Positions 35,572 through 45,417 are shown, counted from the first letter of the stretch. The stretch is DNA of 64,000 bases from Desulfosporosinus metallidurans (GCF_001936615.1 NZ_MLBF01000005.1:62001-126000); one strand, 5' to 3'. Notes: generated from the sequence alone by a model not told the origin. Numbers and translations are program-made.

Positions 35572-35627
35572 TTGAACTCATCCCCTCTAATCTATTTTCA
35601 CTTACTTTGATAAACTAGGTTGTATGT

Positions 35628-36827
35628 TCACTCATATCTTAGTGCTTCGATTGGATTAGAATCAGCTGCTTTCGTGGCTGGGTAGAATCCAAAAAATATC
35701 CCCACAATGCCGGAAAAGGCAAAAGCTATTAAAAGACCTTGCATGGAGCGAATCGCCTCTATCTCCAGGTATTTTAGCAACGGAATCACCACTTCTCCTA
35801 GCCCTACCCCCAATAGTCCCCCGAAAACACTGATGCCGATGGCTTCAAAGAGAAATTGCCTTAAGACATCTTTTTTCCGCGCCCCGAGTGCACGGCGAGT
35901 ACCAATCTCTTTCGTCCGCTCACGTACAGAAACAAGCATGACATTCATAATCCCTATCCCACCGACCACCAAGACAATTGTGGCAATCGCGATCAGAAGT
36001 ACCGACATCGTACGCGCCGTTTCTTGAGCTGCGCCTACCTTGCTTCCGGCATCCATAGCCCTAAAATCATCCGCCATATCAGGACGGAGTTTATGGGCTT
36101 CGCGCAGAGCAGCTGTAATTTCGCTCAGAGCCGGTTTTACACTGGGCAGATCCTTCGCTTGAACAGTGAGTCTCGGGGTAATCGTTGTTCCTAAGACATA
36201 GCTCTGAGCCGTGGTATACGGTATAAAAACCCCTTCGTCAATATTTGTACTTCCCAGAGTCTCTCCCTTTCTCTCGATCACCCCTCCAACAATAAATTTC
36301 TTCTTGTTGATGTTTATCATTTGACCCACAATCTCCCCTGGCGCATCCCCAAAAAGGGTATCCGCGATATCTGCTCCGAGCACCGCAATTTTCTCTTTGG
36401 TCGTGACGCTCTCCGGTGTCAAGAAACTGCCGGAACTTAACTTAAGGTTGGTCAAACTTTGGTAGTCTTCAGTAACCCCCAAAACCGTCACTGATTCTGT
36501 ATCGACACCAGCACTTGCCGCAGCTTTTCCAGATATTTGGGGAGCAACAGCCGCCACGGAAGGGCAATTTTCCTTAATCACAGCTACATCCTTAATACCT
36601 AGCTTCGACGGAATCGGAGACCCAGTGCTACTGGCCATGACGTAAATTGTAGTTACGCTCATCTGGGAAAACTGATTATCTACGCTTTTCTTGCTTCCCA
36701 ATCCCACCGCCACCACGAGGATGATGGTTGCTGTTCCGATAATGATACCAAGCATTGTAAGGAAGGATCGAACTTTATTGAGCCATATTCCATCGAGGGC
36801 TAAGTGAATGGTTTCCAGTATCCCCAT
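35628..36827 (-). CDS. MacB-like ABC transporter permease
   Basis: FtsX/MacB-type permease of 399 residues: one N-terminal membrane helix, a large extracytoplasmic MacB_PCD domain (about 45-260) and three C-terminal helices with VRERTKEIGTRRALGARKKD between them. It works as a mechanotransmitter with the ATPase and the HlyD-like adaptor. ATG at 36827 has GGGAGG 8 bases upstream and overlaps the end of the ATPase gene by 53 bases, an unusually long overlap that ties their translation together. The frame is open further upstream but that part is inside the ATPase. Confidence 0.9.
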   Translation of the reverse strand: MGILETIHLALDGIWLNKVRSFLTMLGIIIGTATIILVVAVGLGSKKSVDNQFSQMSVTTIYVMASSTGSPIPSKLGIKDVAVIKENCPSVAAVAPQISGKAAASAGVDTESVTVLGVTEDYQSLTNLKLSSGSFLTPESVTTKEKIAVLGADIADTLFGDAPGEIVGQMININKKKFIVGGVIERKGETLGSTNIDEGVFIPYTTAQSYVLGTTITPRLTVQAKDLPSVKPALSEITAALREAHKLRPDMADDFRAMDAGSKVGAAQETARTMSVLLIAIATIVLVVGGIGIMNVMLVSVRERTKEIGTRRALGARKKDVLRQFLFEAIGISVFGGLLGVGLGEVVIPLLKYLEIEAIRSMQGLLIAFAFSGIVGIFFGFYPATKAADSNPIEALRYE

Positions 36828-37491
36828 TTTCAATCCTCCCGTCTTTGAACATGATGATACGTTCAGCCTGCTCTCCAATTTCCCGGTCATGGGTCACCAT
36901 GATAATCGTTTTTCCCTCCCGGTGAAGCTCTTTAAAAAGCCCCATCACCTGAATGCCAGATTGGCTATCTAACGCTCCGGTCGGCTCATCGGCCAGCAGC
37001 AGGTCGGGATTCGTGCTGAGAGCCCGGGCGATCGCGATTCGTTGTTTCTCTCCCCCAGACATTTCAGTCGGTTTATGGTTCAGCCGGTGCCCTAATCCTA
37101 CCCGTTCCAAAAGTTCTTTGGCTATCATGCTTCGGTCTTTTCGGTTTTGGTAAGACAGGGGCACTTCGACATTCCTTTGCGCGGTGTAGTAGGGCAAAAG
37201 GTTAAAATTTTGAAACACAAACCCTAGTTTTAGGTTTCTAAACCGGGCTAGTTCATCGTCATTTAAGTCATTGATAAGTTGTCCATCAAGAAGATACGAC
37301 CCATCGGTTGGTTGATCTAAACAGCCAATAATATTGAGTAGCGTCGACTTCCCTGAGCCGGAAGCTCCCATGATCGCTACAAATTCTCCTCGTCTGATGG
37401 TTGTGTTGACATCTTTTAAAATTTGCACCGTGTTTTTGCCCAAAGAAAACTCTTTATAAATATGCTCTAACTGGATAATATTTTCGGTCAC
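36775..37491 (-). CDS. MacB-type ABC transporter ATPase (LolD-like)
   Basis: ATPase of 238 residues: Walker A GASGSGKST, Q-loop FQNFNLLPYYTAQRN, signature MSGGEKQRIAIARAL, Walker B LLLADEPTGALD. Typical for the macrolide/lipoprotein (MacB/LolD/FtsE) ABC group in the split form used by Gram-positives. It sits between the adaptor gene (20-base gap) and the permease gene (overlap). Confidence 0.93.
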   Translation of the reverse strand: MTENIIQLEHIYKEFSLGKNTVQILKDVNTTIRRGEFVAIMGASGSGKSTLLNIIGCLDQPTDGSYLLDGQLINDLNDDELARFRNLKLGFVFQNFNLLPYYTAQRNVEVPLSYQNRKDRSMIAKELLERVGLGHRLNHKPTEMSGGEKQRIAIARALSTNPDLLLADEPTGALDSQSGIQVMGLFKELHREGKTIIMVTHDREIGEQAERIIMFKDGRIENGDTGNHSLSPRWNMAQ

Positions 37492-37510
37492 ATTCCCCCC
37501 TCCTTTCCGA

Positions 37511-38791
37511 TTATTTTTTAATGTTCTTTCGAATGAGGATTTTATCTCCAGCTTTTAACCCATCTTTAATCTCTACGATTTTTCCATCAGTCAGGCCCGT
37601 TTTAACCTTTACCCACCCCGTGCTTCCATCGGGGGACTGTACTTCAACACTGGGGGCACCATTCGCTCGGACCACAGTTTCTACTGGAATGGTAACAACT
37701 CCTTTAACTTGCTGAGCGATAAAGGCCACACTCGCGGTCATCCCGTTTTTAATGTTTTCATCAGGAGCATTCAAGATAACGGACACTTTATATGTAACTA
37801 TTCCACTCTGATCGACGACAGGATTAGGGGAAATTGAACTTACCTTACCCTCATAGGTTTTATCCGGTAGGGACGTAAATACAACTTCTGCCGCCTGTCC
37901 AACCGATATTTTTCCAATGTCATCTTCAATAGGGTAAGAATCGACCGCGACCTCATTGCCATTGGCAAGCACAATAAAGGGTGTGTTAGTTGAAGTAGAA
38001 CTGGAAGTAACTAATTCTCCTGTTTTTCCATTGTTGGAGAGAATCATACCGTCCGTGGGAGAAATCAAAGTAGCATCTTGCAAGTTGTTTCTGGCAATAG
38101 CCAGGGCCGCCTCCATCTGTTTGACGGTTTCGCTCGCTGTCGTCAAATCATAGGAATCTGCCGGTACGAGTAAAGCGAGTTGAGCTTTGGCGTTTTCTAA
38201 CTGAGCTATAGCCCCCTCCAGTTTGAGTTCTTCTCCTAAGATATCTCCCTCGGTGGTCTTACCGCCGTTCAAGACGGTGGTCTTCTCGTTGTTCAATAGG
38301 GAAACTTTATAATCATACGAGGCCTGCTGAACTCTCAAGTTCTTCACTGCATTATCGACTGCAATTTGCTTAGCTTGACGCTCAACATCAGAGGGGCCCG
38401 CGATAAGTTTCTGGTATTTGGCTACGGCTGAGTTATAATTGGCCTCGGCTTGTTTGACCTGATTTTCCAAGTTTTTTACATCCAGCCGGGCTAATACATC
38501 TCCTTTCTTAACCCGCTGCCCCTCTTGAACCAAAATTTCTTGCACAATCCCATTGCCATTGAACTTAAGGTTGGTTACCGGGTAATCCGCTTTTCCGTCG
38601 TTGGCAAGCGAAATTTTTACATCTTTCTTTTGGGCAGTAATCACCGTACTCCCAGTATCGACGGGAGTCTGAGCCCTTTGTTCACGTAGATAATACCAAC
38701 TACCTCCACCCGCTAAGGCTAGCACCACGAGGACGGCAGTTAGCTTTTTAGCAGAAAGCTTACCTTTCCCTAACTGTTTGAGAGATAACAT
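37511..38791 (-). CDS. HlyD/MacA-family membrane fusion protein
   Basis: Adaptor of about 426 residues with one N-terminal membrane anchor, a lipoyl-like barrel half (GIVQEILVQEGQRVKKGDVL), a coiled-coil hairpin (about 105-235), the second barrel half with DGMILSNNGKTGELV, and beta-barrel and membrane-proximal domains. In Gram-positives such adaptors join MacB-like permeases in export of peptides or lipids. ATG at 38791 has AAAGGA nine bases upstream, better than the ATG three codons earlier. Follows a CWB2 surface protein gene by 41 bases. Confidence 0.9.
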   Translation of the reverse strand: MLSLKQLGKGKLSAKKLTAVLVVLALAGGGSWYYLREQRAQTPVDTGSTVITAQKKDVKISLANDGKADYPVTNLKFNGNGIVQEILVQEGQRVKKGDVLARLDVKNLENQVKQAEANYNSAVAKYQKLIAGPSDVERQAKQIAVDNAVKNLRVQQASYDYKVSLLNNEKTTVLNGGKTTEGDILGEELKLEGAIAQLENAKAQLALLVPADSYDLTTASETVKQMEAALAIARNNLQDATLISPTDGMILSNNGKTGELVTSSSTSTNTPFIVLANGNEVAVDSYPIEDDIGKISVGQAAEVVFTSLPDKTYEGKVSSISPNPVVDQSGIVTYKVSVILNAPDENIKNGMTASVAFIAQQVKGVVTIPVETVVRANGAPSVEVQSPDGSTGWVKVKTGLTDGKIVEIKDGLKAGDKILIRKNIKK

Positions 38792-38832
38792 ATACAACAT
38801 TCCTTTCTGCCAAATTTAATGAGGGAGCAAAC

Positions 38833-40467
38833 CTAGTGAGTCAACAGATGTTGTAAATTTTCTTCCAGCAAACCACTCACCGCATTAAAGTTACCGACTA
38901 CAGTAGACCGGGAGATGTAATCCTTATTCATAAAGAGAAATTTGTAGGGCGGAGAAGACAAGGAGAAGGATGAAAGGTCAGAAGGCGGAAGCATGGCTAC
39001 AAAGCCACCGGTTTTAGCAGCTAAAGCTGCCGTTAACAAGGCGTCGGCATAGGGTTTCCCCGAACTGACGTCATCTTGACGAACCAGCCCAGATGTAAAG
39101 TAAAGCGGGGACTGGGGAATTTGCGTGTTAAAGAGATTTTGAAAGATGATACTTTGGGTATCATAGCGGTCATAGCCACCCCAACGTTGGACGGAATACT
39201 TGGCACGTAATTCATTTTCCACGGAAGTGCCAATAACCCCTGTCCCTCCAAGCAAAACGACATTACTCACCTTGAGATCGGCCAAGGCTTGAATCGTCGA
39301 AGGCGGCAATGAATCTCTATCCGTGAGCAAGATTGGGTTTCCTTGCTCCGCAGCAAAGGCACTGATCGCAATCGCATCAGGTATGGCATTCCCATTAGCG
39401 AGATATACGGTATGGGTGGGATCAATACCCACATTGGAGGAGATCAGAGCAGCCGTATCGTATCCTTGTTGTCCAGCAATCCGTGTAATCGTCAACCCAT
39501 TACTAGTCAAACTATCTTGGATGACTTGAGATATGGCTGCTGTTCCGCCAACGATGTATACGTTCTGAGCGCTCAGCCTTCTAATCTCTGCTAACGTCCG
39601 TTCGTCTAAGGTGGAAGAACCCGACATAAGAATCGGAGCGTCGAGCTTTTTAGAAAGCGGAGCCGCGGCTAGAGCATCCGAAAATTGATCATCTCGTGTC
39701 AAGATCACGTTACGTGCCCCTTGTATCCAACCACTTTTGGCAATATCAACCGATAGCGAAACGTTATCCTTCGTCGTCCCTCCGATTCGAGCATTTTGGG
39801 TGTAGGCCGAAATAACCGGAATCGAACCGACCACATGCCCAGCGTAGATTATGTTGACTGTTCCTAAGGAGGTGGGTGTCATAGTGAACGTAAACGTTCC
39901 ATCACTAAGGGTTGTATAGCTTACGTTTGTTGCCCCTACAGTTGTTCCGTCGACTGTTCCAGATTTACGGACCAATGGATTCCCAGCAGAATCCGTAACC
40001 TTAACCCTTATGGTTTTAGTCGCGTTAGTAACGAGAGAATCTGTAATGATTGTTTTAGCATTCAGTACTGTTATTGTCCCCGCGGCTAAGGCTGTGCCCA
40101 AAGCTCCTTGACGTATGACTAACTGATAATCTCCAGCGGTCTCTAACGTCACATTGGAAATTGTATAATCTCCAGCTGTCCCAGAAATGGGAAATAACGT
40201 TTGAATCCCCTCAGAGTCTGTAATAGTAGCGCTACCCACAGATCCCGTAAAAGGATCCGACTTATTATCCCAAAGTTGAACATGTATATTTCTTGCTTCT
40301 CCGGCAATCAGTGTGGAGTCTGCGCTGGTCGCAAAATTAAGCCAGCCGAGCCATGTACTACCATCATCACTTGTGTACGCTGAAGCAACCCCCGGTATCA
40401 TTCCAATCAGCAAAATTACCATCATCAGTGCAGCCAAAACCTTTTGTGTCTGTTTCTTTTTTCCCAC
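38833..40467 (-). CDS. Secreted CWB2-repeat surface protein with Ig-like domain
   Basis: Exported protein of 544 residues. A signal peptide (1-30, ending GVASA) is followed by an N-terminal region of one or two beta-sandwich domains (about 35-225) and cell-wall-binding 2 repeats (about 228-540; TRDDQFSDALAAAPLSKKL, NVYIVGGTAAISQ, NVVLLGGTGVIGT). CWB2 repeats bind anionic wall polymers and anchor proteins to the wall. The gene heads the MacAB-like operon, suggesting that the transporter serves the cell surface. The third repeat is degenerate. Confidence 0.88.
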   Translation of the reverse strand: MGKKKQTQKVLAALMMVILLIGMIPGVASAYTSDDGSTWLGWLNFATSADSTLIAGEARNIHVQLWDNKSDPFTGSVGSATITDSEGIQTLFPISGTAGDYTISNVTLETAGDYQLVIRQGALGTALAAGTITVLNAKTIITDSLVTNATKTIRVKVTDSAGNPLVRKSGTVDGTTVGATNVSYTTLSDGTFTFTMTPTSLGTVNIIYAGHVVGSIPVISAYTQNARIGGTTKDNVSLSVDIAKSGWIQGARNVILTRDDQFSDALAAAPLSKKLDAPILMSGSSTLDERTLAEIRRLSAQNVYIVGGTAAISQVIQDSLTSNGLTITRIAGQQGYDTAALISSNVGIDPTHTVYLANGNAIPDAIAISAFAAEQGNPILLTDRDSLPPSTIQALADLKVSNVVLLGGTGVIGTSVENELRAKYSVQRWGGYDRYDTQSIIFQNLFNTQIPQSPLYFTSGLVRQDDVSSGKPYADALLTAALAAKTGGFVAMLPPSDLSSFSLSSPPYKFLFMNKDYISRSTVVGNFNAVSGLLEENLQHLLTH

Positions 40468-40698
40468 GTACTATTTCTCCTCTCTAACTTTCGGCGATTA
40501 CAACAATGTCTACGTGATTTCTCCCTGATGCTTTCTCCTCTTATTCTTGTCTAGAGATTCCATTTCGTCTAAACTGTATGATAATATTATAAATAAGAAT
40601 TGTGTCATAAGTTTAACGAAAGTTCGAAATAAGTTTGTCAACTGCAGATAGTTATATAAGAACAAATATTATTGTTCATTTTTAATATACTTAGAGTG

Positions 40699-40724
40699 CG
40701 TAACGAAACTTCAGTTTCGTTACG
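40699..40724. terminator. Hairpin between the two CWB2 genes
   Basis: A 12-bp perfect stem (40699-40710 with 40713-40724), extended imperfectly by AGAGTG/TGCTCT, lies about 60 bases after the stop of the 40787-42421 gene. The rest of the 320-base gap is AT-rich promoter-like DNA. Confidence 0.65.
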
Positions 40725-40786
40725 TGCTCTGGCTTTAAGTGATGTGTGTCCCGTAATCCCATATTCGACGTGAATGTGTATCAGAT

Positions 40787-42421
40787 TTAATTAACCTTTG
40801 TGAATACATAATTACTGGAAATACTGGATTGACTGAAACTGGGATGAATGAAACTATCAGTATTACTAAAATTATTGGAATTTCCACGAATACGAGAAAT
40901 ACCCAAATTAGAAATTTCTAAACGATTTCCATTTAATACAAAATTGTCATCTTCAGCCCAACTTGAATTTACGATTCTTATCCTTGTGGGATTACTGAAT
41001 GAATATTTTTCTTTATAAATATTAGTATATCCAGTGAGCACTTCAGTTTCTTCTAATGTACCATCATCATGAAATTCCAAAGTATGTTTTCCATCAGAAG
41101 TCTTCCATGTACCTAAAATTTCCTGTTGCACTTGTTGAATTGTCAAAATAGCAACTGGATTCACGTCTGCGACTGTAACTGTAGCTATTACATTAATTAT
41201 AGTTGATTCAGCAATTGTACCAATAACAATATAATTTCCTGCACTTGTTGGTTGACTTAATGCCCTGCCCGCCCAATTGACATTAACCATTTTAGATGTC
41301 CCATCACTCATTGTAGCAGTTACTGTTGAAGGTAACACCGGAGCAGTTCCTGCTGTAGTAGTTACATTAACAGCACTTAAGTGGCTTACAGTAATAACCT
41401 GTCCTTGTCCCAACTCTTGTATCACACTATCAGGAACAACAGCAGTTCCTCCAAATACATAAACACTAGGATTATAATTACTACTACTACTACCACTATT
41501 ACTAGCGTTTACTAATCTTTGCTTATAATAACTTTTTGTATCATTAGGTGAAGCATCATTCACTAAAATAATAGGAGCAGATATTTTTGAAGCTAGAGCA
41601 CTTCCACTTAAAGCATCTGGAAATTGCTCACCTGAAGTTACGATTGTATTATATAGATTAAAAACACTCTCAAATTCCTTGTTAACAGCAATATTTCTGC
41701 TGTATCGATCATTTCCTGAAATCCTTTCATAATTTGGAAATTGATTAACAACATTATCAGTAATTTCATCTGAATTACCTATAACATAGGACTTTACGAT
41801 ACTTTTATTTGAAGATATATAATCCTTGACCGAGTCAGGGATATTATTATTGGGTACTAGAATGATTGGATCTCGTTTTATCGATGCAATCGGAGAAATT
41901 GAAAGTGCGTCCGAGAAATCATCAGATGTACAAACAAATATTATTGAAGGGGTTGAAGTGACTTGTTTAGCTACTGCTATTGCGGTTTCATATTTATCAT
42001 TTCCAAATACTCTATTTGCAGTTATTCCCATAGATTGCAATTCTGTATCTACCGATGATGAAATTACTCCTGTACCACCTATGATTGTGACATTTTTGGT
42101 TTTTAAATCAATTAATACTTGTCTGGTAATAGGTGTAAGTGATGCACTCTCAGTAAGTAATATTGGAGCATCATATTTCTTTGCTAATGGTGTTGCTGCG
42201 AGGCTATCGGAATAATTACCTCCATATGTTAAAATACAGTTTGATGAACCATTAGGCCAACCTTGTTTGGCGATTGCAGATGATGTGTCATAGCGATTTT
42301 GACCCGAAATTCTATTAATTATTGGAGATATGGTTGTTGAGCTAGTTGTAGCTAATGTTGGTGGTACATATGAGAATGTGAATAATGTGGTAAGAAATAT
42401 AGATATCAATTTTTTCTTCAT
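40787..42421 (-). CDS. Secreted CWB2-repeat protein with Ig-like and C-terminal domains
   Basis: Exported protein of 544 residues. The signal peptide ends near residue 24. Three CWB2 repeats (about 35-330; INRISGQNRYDTSSAIAKQG, TIIGGTGVISSS, ERISGNDRYSRNIAVN) are followed by a bacterial Ig-like domain (about 343-418) and a small beta-rich C-terminal domain (ILGTWKTSDGKHTLEFHDDG) like those that follow lipocalin-type folds. Compared with the other CWB2 protein the wall-binding part is N-terminal. It is AT-richer than its neighbours, which may indicate acquisition. Its start overlaps the PAP2 gene by 4 bases. Confidence 0.87.
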   Translation of the reverse strand: MKKKLISIFLTTLFTFSYVPPTLATTSSTTISPIINRISGQNRYDTSSAIAKQGWPNGSSNCILTYGGNYSDSLAATPLAKKYDAPILLTESASLTPITRQVLIDLKTKNVTIIGGTGVISSSVDTELQSMGITANRVFGNDKYETAIAVAKQVTSTPSIIFVCTSDDFSDALSISPIASIKRDPIILVPNNNIPDSVKDYISSNKSIVKSYVIGNSDEITDNVVNQFPNYERISGNDRYSRNIAVNKEFESVFNLYNTIVTSGEQFPDALSGSALASKISAPIILVNDASPNDTKSYYKQRLVNASNSGSSSSNYNPSVYVFGGTAVVPDSVIQELGQGQVITVSHLSAVNVTTTAGTAPVLPSTVTATMSDGTSKMVNVNWAGRALSQPTSAGNYIVIGTIAESTIINVIATVTVADVNPVAILTIQQVQQEILGTWKTSDGKHTLEFHDDGTLEETEVLTGYTNIYKEKYSFSNPTRIRIVNSSWAEDDNFVLNGNRLEISNLGISRIRGNSNNFSNTDSFIHPSFSQSSISSNYVFTKVN

Positions 42422-43359
42422 TTATGCATTTCTCCTCTTTTAATTAAGTTGTTTATCTTGTAACAAGAAACACCACTCCTAATAAACATACTTTTCCTCT
42501 TTAAATAAATTGCGCTGATAATCCAGTCCCCTAGTTTCACTGCAGCCAGGGCCAAGAAGATTCCTGCGATAACATCGGTTACCCAATGAATTTCCAGATA
42601 AAGCGTAGAATAAATGATCGAGAGGCAGAAAAACGTCCAAACCCAGCGGAAAAGTTTATCCTTTTCTCTCCAAGCGAGCAACAGCATAGCGAAGGCTATC
42701 GAAGTATGCATTGAAGGGAAACAATTGACAACGACCACCGCCGCATCAGCTGCCGTGAGATGACGAGCCATTCCATCGGGTTGGCCTAGAACATACCAGA
42801 CTTCATTGACGTGAATCGTAAGATAAAAGGGAAAAATTAATACAAATTGTAAGACATGAGCTGACAAACTATAACGGATCATTTTTAGAGAATCCTTGGC
42901 TAGAAAGGAACGAAAAACGGGTATAAGCACGGGTAGAGTAAAGCCATTAGCATAAATCCACCGGAAATAGCTTGTCAACCAAGGGGTTTGGATCACTCGA
43001 AACATCCAGCCATTATTACCTGGTATTGACTTAAAGAGATTATCTAAATCTAAAAGGTGGGCTCTAGTACCTAGTTGCCAATAAACAACGTCATTCCAGA
43101 TCGGAGGAAAATATTTCCACATTAAAATTGGAAATAGAACTAAGGGTATTCCGAGCCATAAGAAATTTTTCCAAGAAATCGGCAAACGATCACGTTGCAT
43201 TTCCCAAAAAGCCACTCCGGGTAAAAGATAGGAATAATGGGCAGAACGGTTCGGAGCAACAAGAACGAACACAACAAGAGCAACAAGGCATAATTGCAAA
43301 AAGTATTTCTTGGGCCATTCAATAGCTCTAATCGTTCTAAAGTCCATAGAAGAGATCAT
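42418..43359 (-). CDS. PAP2-superfamily membrane phosphatase/phosphotransferase
   Basis: Membrane enzyme of 313 residues with the PAP2 motifs CFPSMHTS (about 215) and HWVTDVIAG (about 272), in an arrangement like the inositol-phosphorylceramide synthase (Aur1/InPS) branch. It probably acts on a polyprenyl or lipid phosphate at the outer leaflet. It is chained to its neighbours by 4-base overlaps on both sides. Substrate unknown; the context of surface proteins and an acyltransferase-like protein points to envelope lipid or glycan modification. Confidence 0.82.
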   Translation of the reverse strand: MISSMDFRTIRAIEWPKKYFLQLCLVALVVFVLVAPNRSAHYSYLLPGVAFWEMQRDRLPISWKNFLWLGIPLVLFPILMWKYFPPIWNDVVYWQLGTRAHLLDLDNLFKSIPGNNGWMFRVIQTPWLTSYFRWIYANGFTLPVLIPVFRSFLAKDSLKMIRYSLSAHVLQFVLIFPFYLTIHVNEVWYVLGQPDGMARHLTAADAAVVVVNCFPSMHTSIAFAMLLLAWREKDKLFRWVWTFFCLSIIYSTLYLEIHWVTDVIAGIFLALAAVKLGDWIISAIYLKRKSMFIRSGVSCYKINNLIKRGEMHK

Positions 43360-44675
43360 CTATTCCCTCTCAATCCTTTCCCAAAGAGTACGTTAGATAA
43401 ATCGGCTTGGCGACGTACGAGCCTTGAACCATGAACAAGTTTTGGGCGAAAAATGTGAACCTTGGTTGAGGATTGCCATATCAAATACCAGTGACAGAGA
43501 GAATAAAGGATTAATAAACCCAATAGCCAGATTACAACTCCAAACAACAGAGAATGCCCATTGAAATTGGACAGCAGTGCCGGTATAGCGGCATAAAGCC
43601 AAAGATGGGTATTGTAGAAGAGAAGTGGAATCTGACCAAAGTTCTCTAGGATTCCCCCTATTCTTGAGGTTTGTGGCAGTTTGTAAAAGAGGAAAAGCAA
43701 TAAAAAGACAAGACCTAAATAAAGCAGAAAATAGTCTGGGCTCGGAGGGTATTTAGAAAGACCTATAAAGCCTTGGAACGTGCCATCGGGAAGAAGATAA
43801 TCCCCTATTCCAGCGGAGCGGAAGATAAAGAAAAGGGCTAAACTACTAAAACCTGAAACAGCAAAACGTTTGGCCTCGTAGGCAACTCCACGCTCTTCCG
43901 CATAGGTGTGTCCATATAGCCACCCAAGGGTCATCGGTAAAAGCCACGGGATGACGGGGAAATTATTATTCACTAAAAAGCTCGGCGAAAAAGGGACAGG
44001 TAAAACCAGAATCGTCTGCCAGGCCTGTTCTATTGCTTGATGGAAGGGGAAGTTTCTGGTGAAACTGGAAAGAAACAATTGGCTCAATAAATAGAGGAGC
44101 CCAGATATTCCGAAAAGTTTCCAGGGGGAAATATGGCGGCCCACTGAAAGAAAAAAGAACCCAATACCAATGGTAGATAAAACGCTCAAGGAAAAAAAAG
44201 TTCCCCAAGTAACGACGGAAAGTGATTTAGCTTGAATGAGCATGGGAAGATTAAAGGCGGGAGAAGCAATAAACACTTGCAACACAATAAGGAGCATTCC
44301 TCTGCGCCATAAATGATGATTGATACTGGAACTCGAAAGGCCCTTTAATTCGCGCTTTTTAATGGACAAGGCTAATACATACCCAGCGATAAAGAGAAAA
44401 CCCGGTGCACAGAGACTCGACAAAAACATAACAATTACAGCCAAGGCACTTGAGACACCTAGTGGATTAAAGGTTACAGCACCATTAACCAAGAGTGGTA
44501 ATCCTTCATTGTTGATGCGTCCAGTACTCCAAAAGAACAAGGCATGGTCTAAGGCCATAAAGATCATTATTAAACCACGGGTACGGTCTAAAAATGGAAG
44601 TCTGCTGCTAGAATTACTTCCAATCGCTTCTAGACTTTTAGCTTTAATATTCTTAGCAACAAAGCTTAAACTCAA
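43356..44675 (-). CDS. DUF1624/HGSNAT-like membrane protein
   Basis: Polytopic protein of 439 residues with about ten hydrophobic segments. The N-terminal signature RTRGLIMIFMALDHALFFWS corresponds to the heparan-alpha-glucosaminide acetyltransferase/DUF1624 group (acyltransferase-3 related), where the DH pair after the first helix is conserved. It probably transfers an acyl group to a glycan or lipid at the membrane. First gene of a three-gene unit with the PAP2 and CWB2 genes. Confidence 0.8.
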   Translation of the reverse strand: MSLSFVAKNIKAKSLEAIGSNSSSRLPFLDRTRGLIMIFMALDHALFFWSTGRINNEGLPLLVNGAVTFNPLGVSSALAVIVMFLSSLCAPGFLFIAGYVLALSIKKRELKGLSSSSINHHLWRRGMLLIVLQVFIASPAFNLPMLIQAKSLSVVTWGTFFSLSVLSTIGIGFFFLSVGRHISPWKLFGISGLLYLLSQLFLSSFTRNFPFHQAIEQAWQTILVLPVPFSPSFLVNNNFPVIPWLLPMTLGWLYGHTYAEERGVAYEAKRFAVSGFSSLALFFIFRSAGIGDYLLPDGTFQGFIGLSKYPPSPDYFLLYLGLVFLLLFLFYKLPQTSRIGGILENFGQIPLLFYNTHLWLYAAIPALLSNFNGHSLLFGVVIWLLGLLILYSLCHWYLIWQSSTKVHIFRPKLVHGSRLVRRQADLSNVLFGKGLRGNR

Positions 44676-44828
44676 TTCAAACTATCCTTTCCCCGAACTC
44701 GATTTACAGTTATTTAAGATACTAACTGCTAAGTTCCTTAACGGTTCTTTCGCATAATTGGCACACCCAACATAATCCTATTGAAGTGCTAATTTCCTTT
44801 CTCAAGAAGGTATTGCTAAGAGCGCAAA

Positions 44829-45212
44829 TCAGTACCTAATTGCCTCTTTCGGGAAACGCCTAAGTACGCTTCGGATGCGCGCGCCAAGCTCAAGCAAATT
44901 AAAGGGCTTGACGAGATAATCATCTACTCCAGCATCTAATGCCATGATCCGGTCGGCTTCTCCCGATCTTCCTGTAAGCATGATAATCGGAATTGAACTC
45001 GATTTCCGAACATATTTGCATATTTCTAAACCACTAACGTCCGGCAGCATCCAATCTAGCAAGATGAGTTTTGGTGCTTGGTTTTTGATTAACTTTAGAC
45101 CATCCATTCCAATTGAAGCCGTAAGAACGTCAAATCCCTCTTGCACAAGATAATCACGCACTAATTCCAGTATTGCAGGGTCATCATCAACCAACACGAT
45201 TTTTCCTTCCAT
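44829..45212 (-). CDS. Receiver-only response regulator
   Basis: Protein of 127 residues: Asp9/Asp10, phosphoacceptor Asp53 in LLDWMLPDVSG, Thr80, Lys102. Like its paralogue at 34477-34863 it stops just where an OmpR DNA-binding domain would begin. Its upstream region carries four TTCAYA-type repeats at 11-bp spacing facing the gene, the same as upstream of the complete regulator-kinase operon at 45720-48523, so it probably belongs to that regulon. It may buffer phosphate from the kinase; inferred. Confidence 0.88.
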   Translation of the reverse strand: MEGKIVLVDDDPAILELVRDYLVQEGFDVLTASIGMDGLKLIKNQAPKLILLDWMLPDVSGLEICKYVRKSSSIPIIMLTGRSGEADRIMALDAGVDDYLVKPFNLLELGARIRSVLRRFPKEAIRY

Positions 45213-45309
45213 GGTTCTAACTCCTTTCTTTCCTTCTTTTGTTGGATGTTTAAGTTCTAATATAAAAGCCAGAACTGACTGTTACTCTGTTGGTGCTGCT
45301 GGCTAATGA

Positions 45310-45341
45310 TTTACTTACAATATTATAATATCGTAAGTAAA
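45310..45341. promoter_or_regulatory. 32-bp near-perfect palindrome upstream of receiver gene
   Basis: TTTACTTAC and GTAAGTAAA flank a symmetric ATATTATAATAT core. It lies 100 bases before the receiver start. It may be an operator or stabilising 5' hairpin. Confidence 0.4.
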
Positions 45342-45365
45342 AACAATTCTAGCATACACAAGGGT

Positions 45366-45404
45366 TATGAATCTCAAATGAATTAATTGTGAAAAGAATG
45401 TTAA
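45366..45404 (-). promoter_or_regulatory. Four 11-bp-spaced repeats upstream of receiver gene
   Basis: On the minus strand TTAACA, TTCACA, TTCATT and TTCATA start at exact 11-base steps (45404, 45393, 45382, 45371), followed after nine bases by TATGCT as a possible -10. Confidence 0.7.
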
Positions 45405-45417
45405 GATCAGGTTTTTC

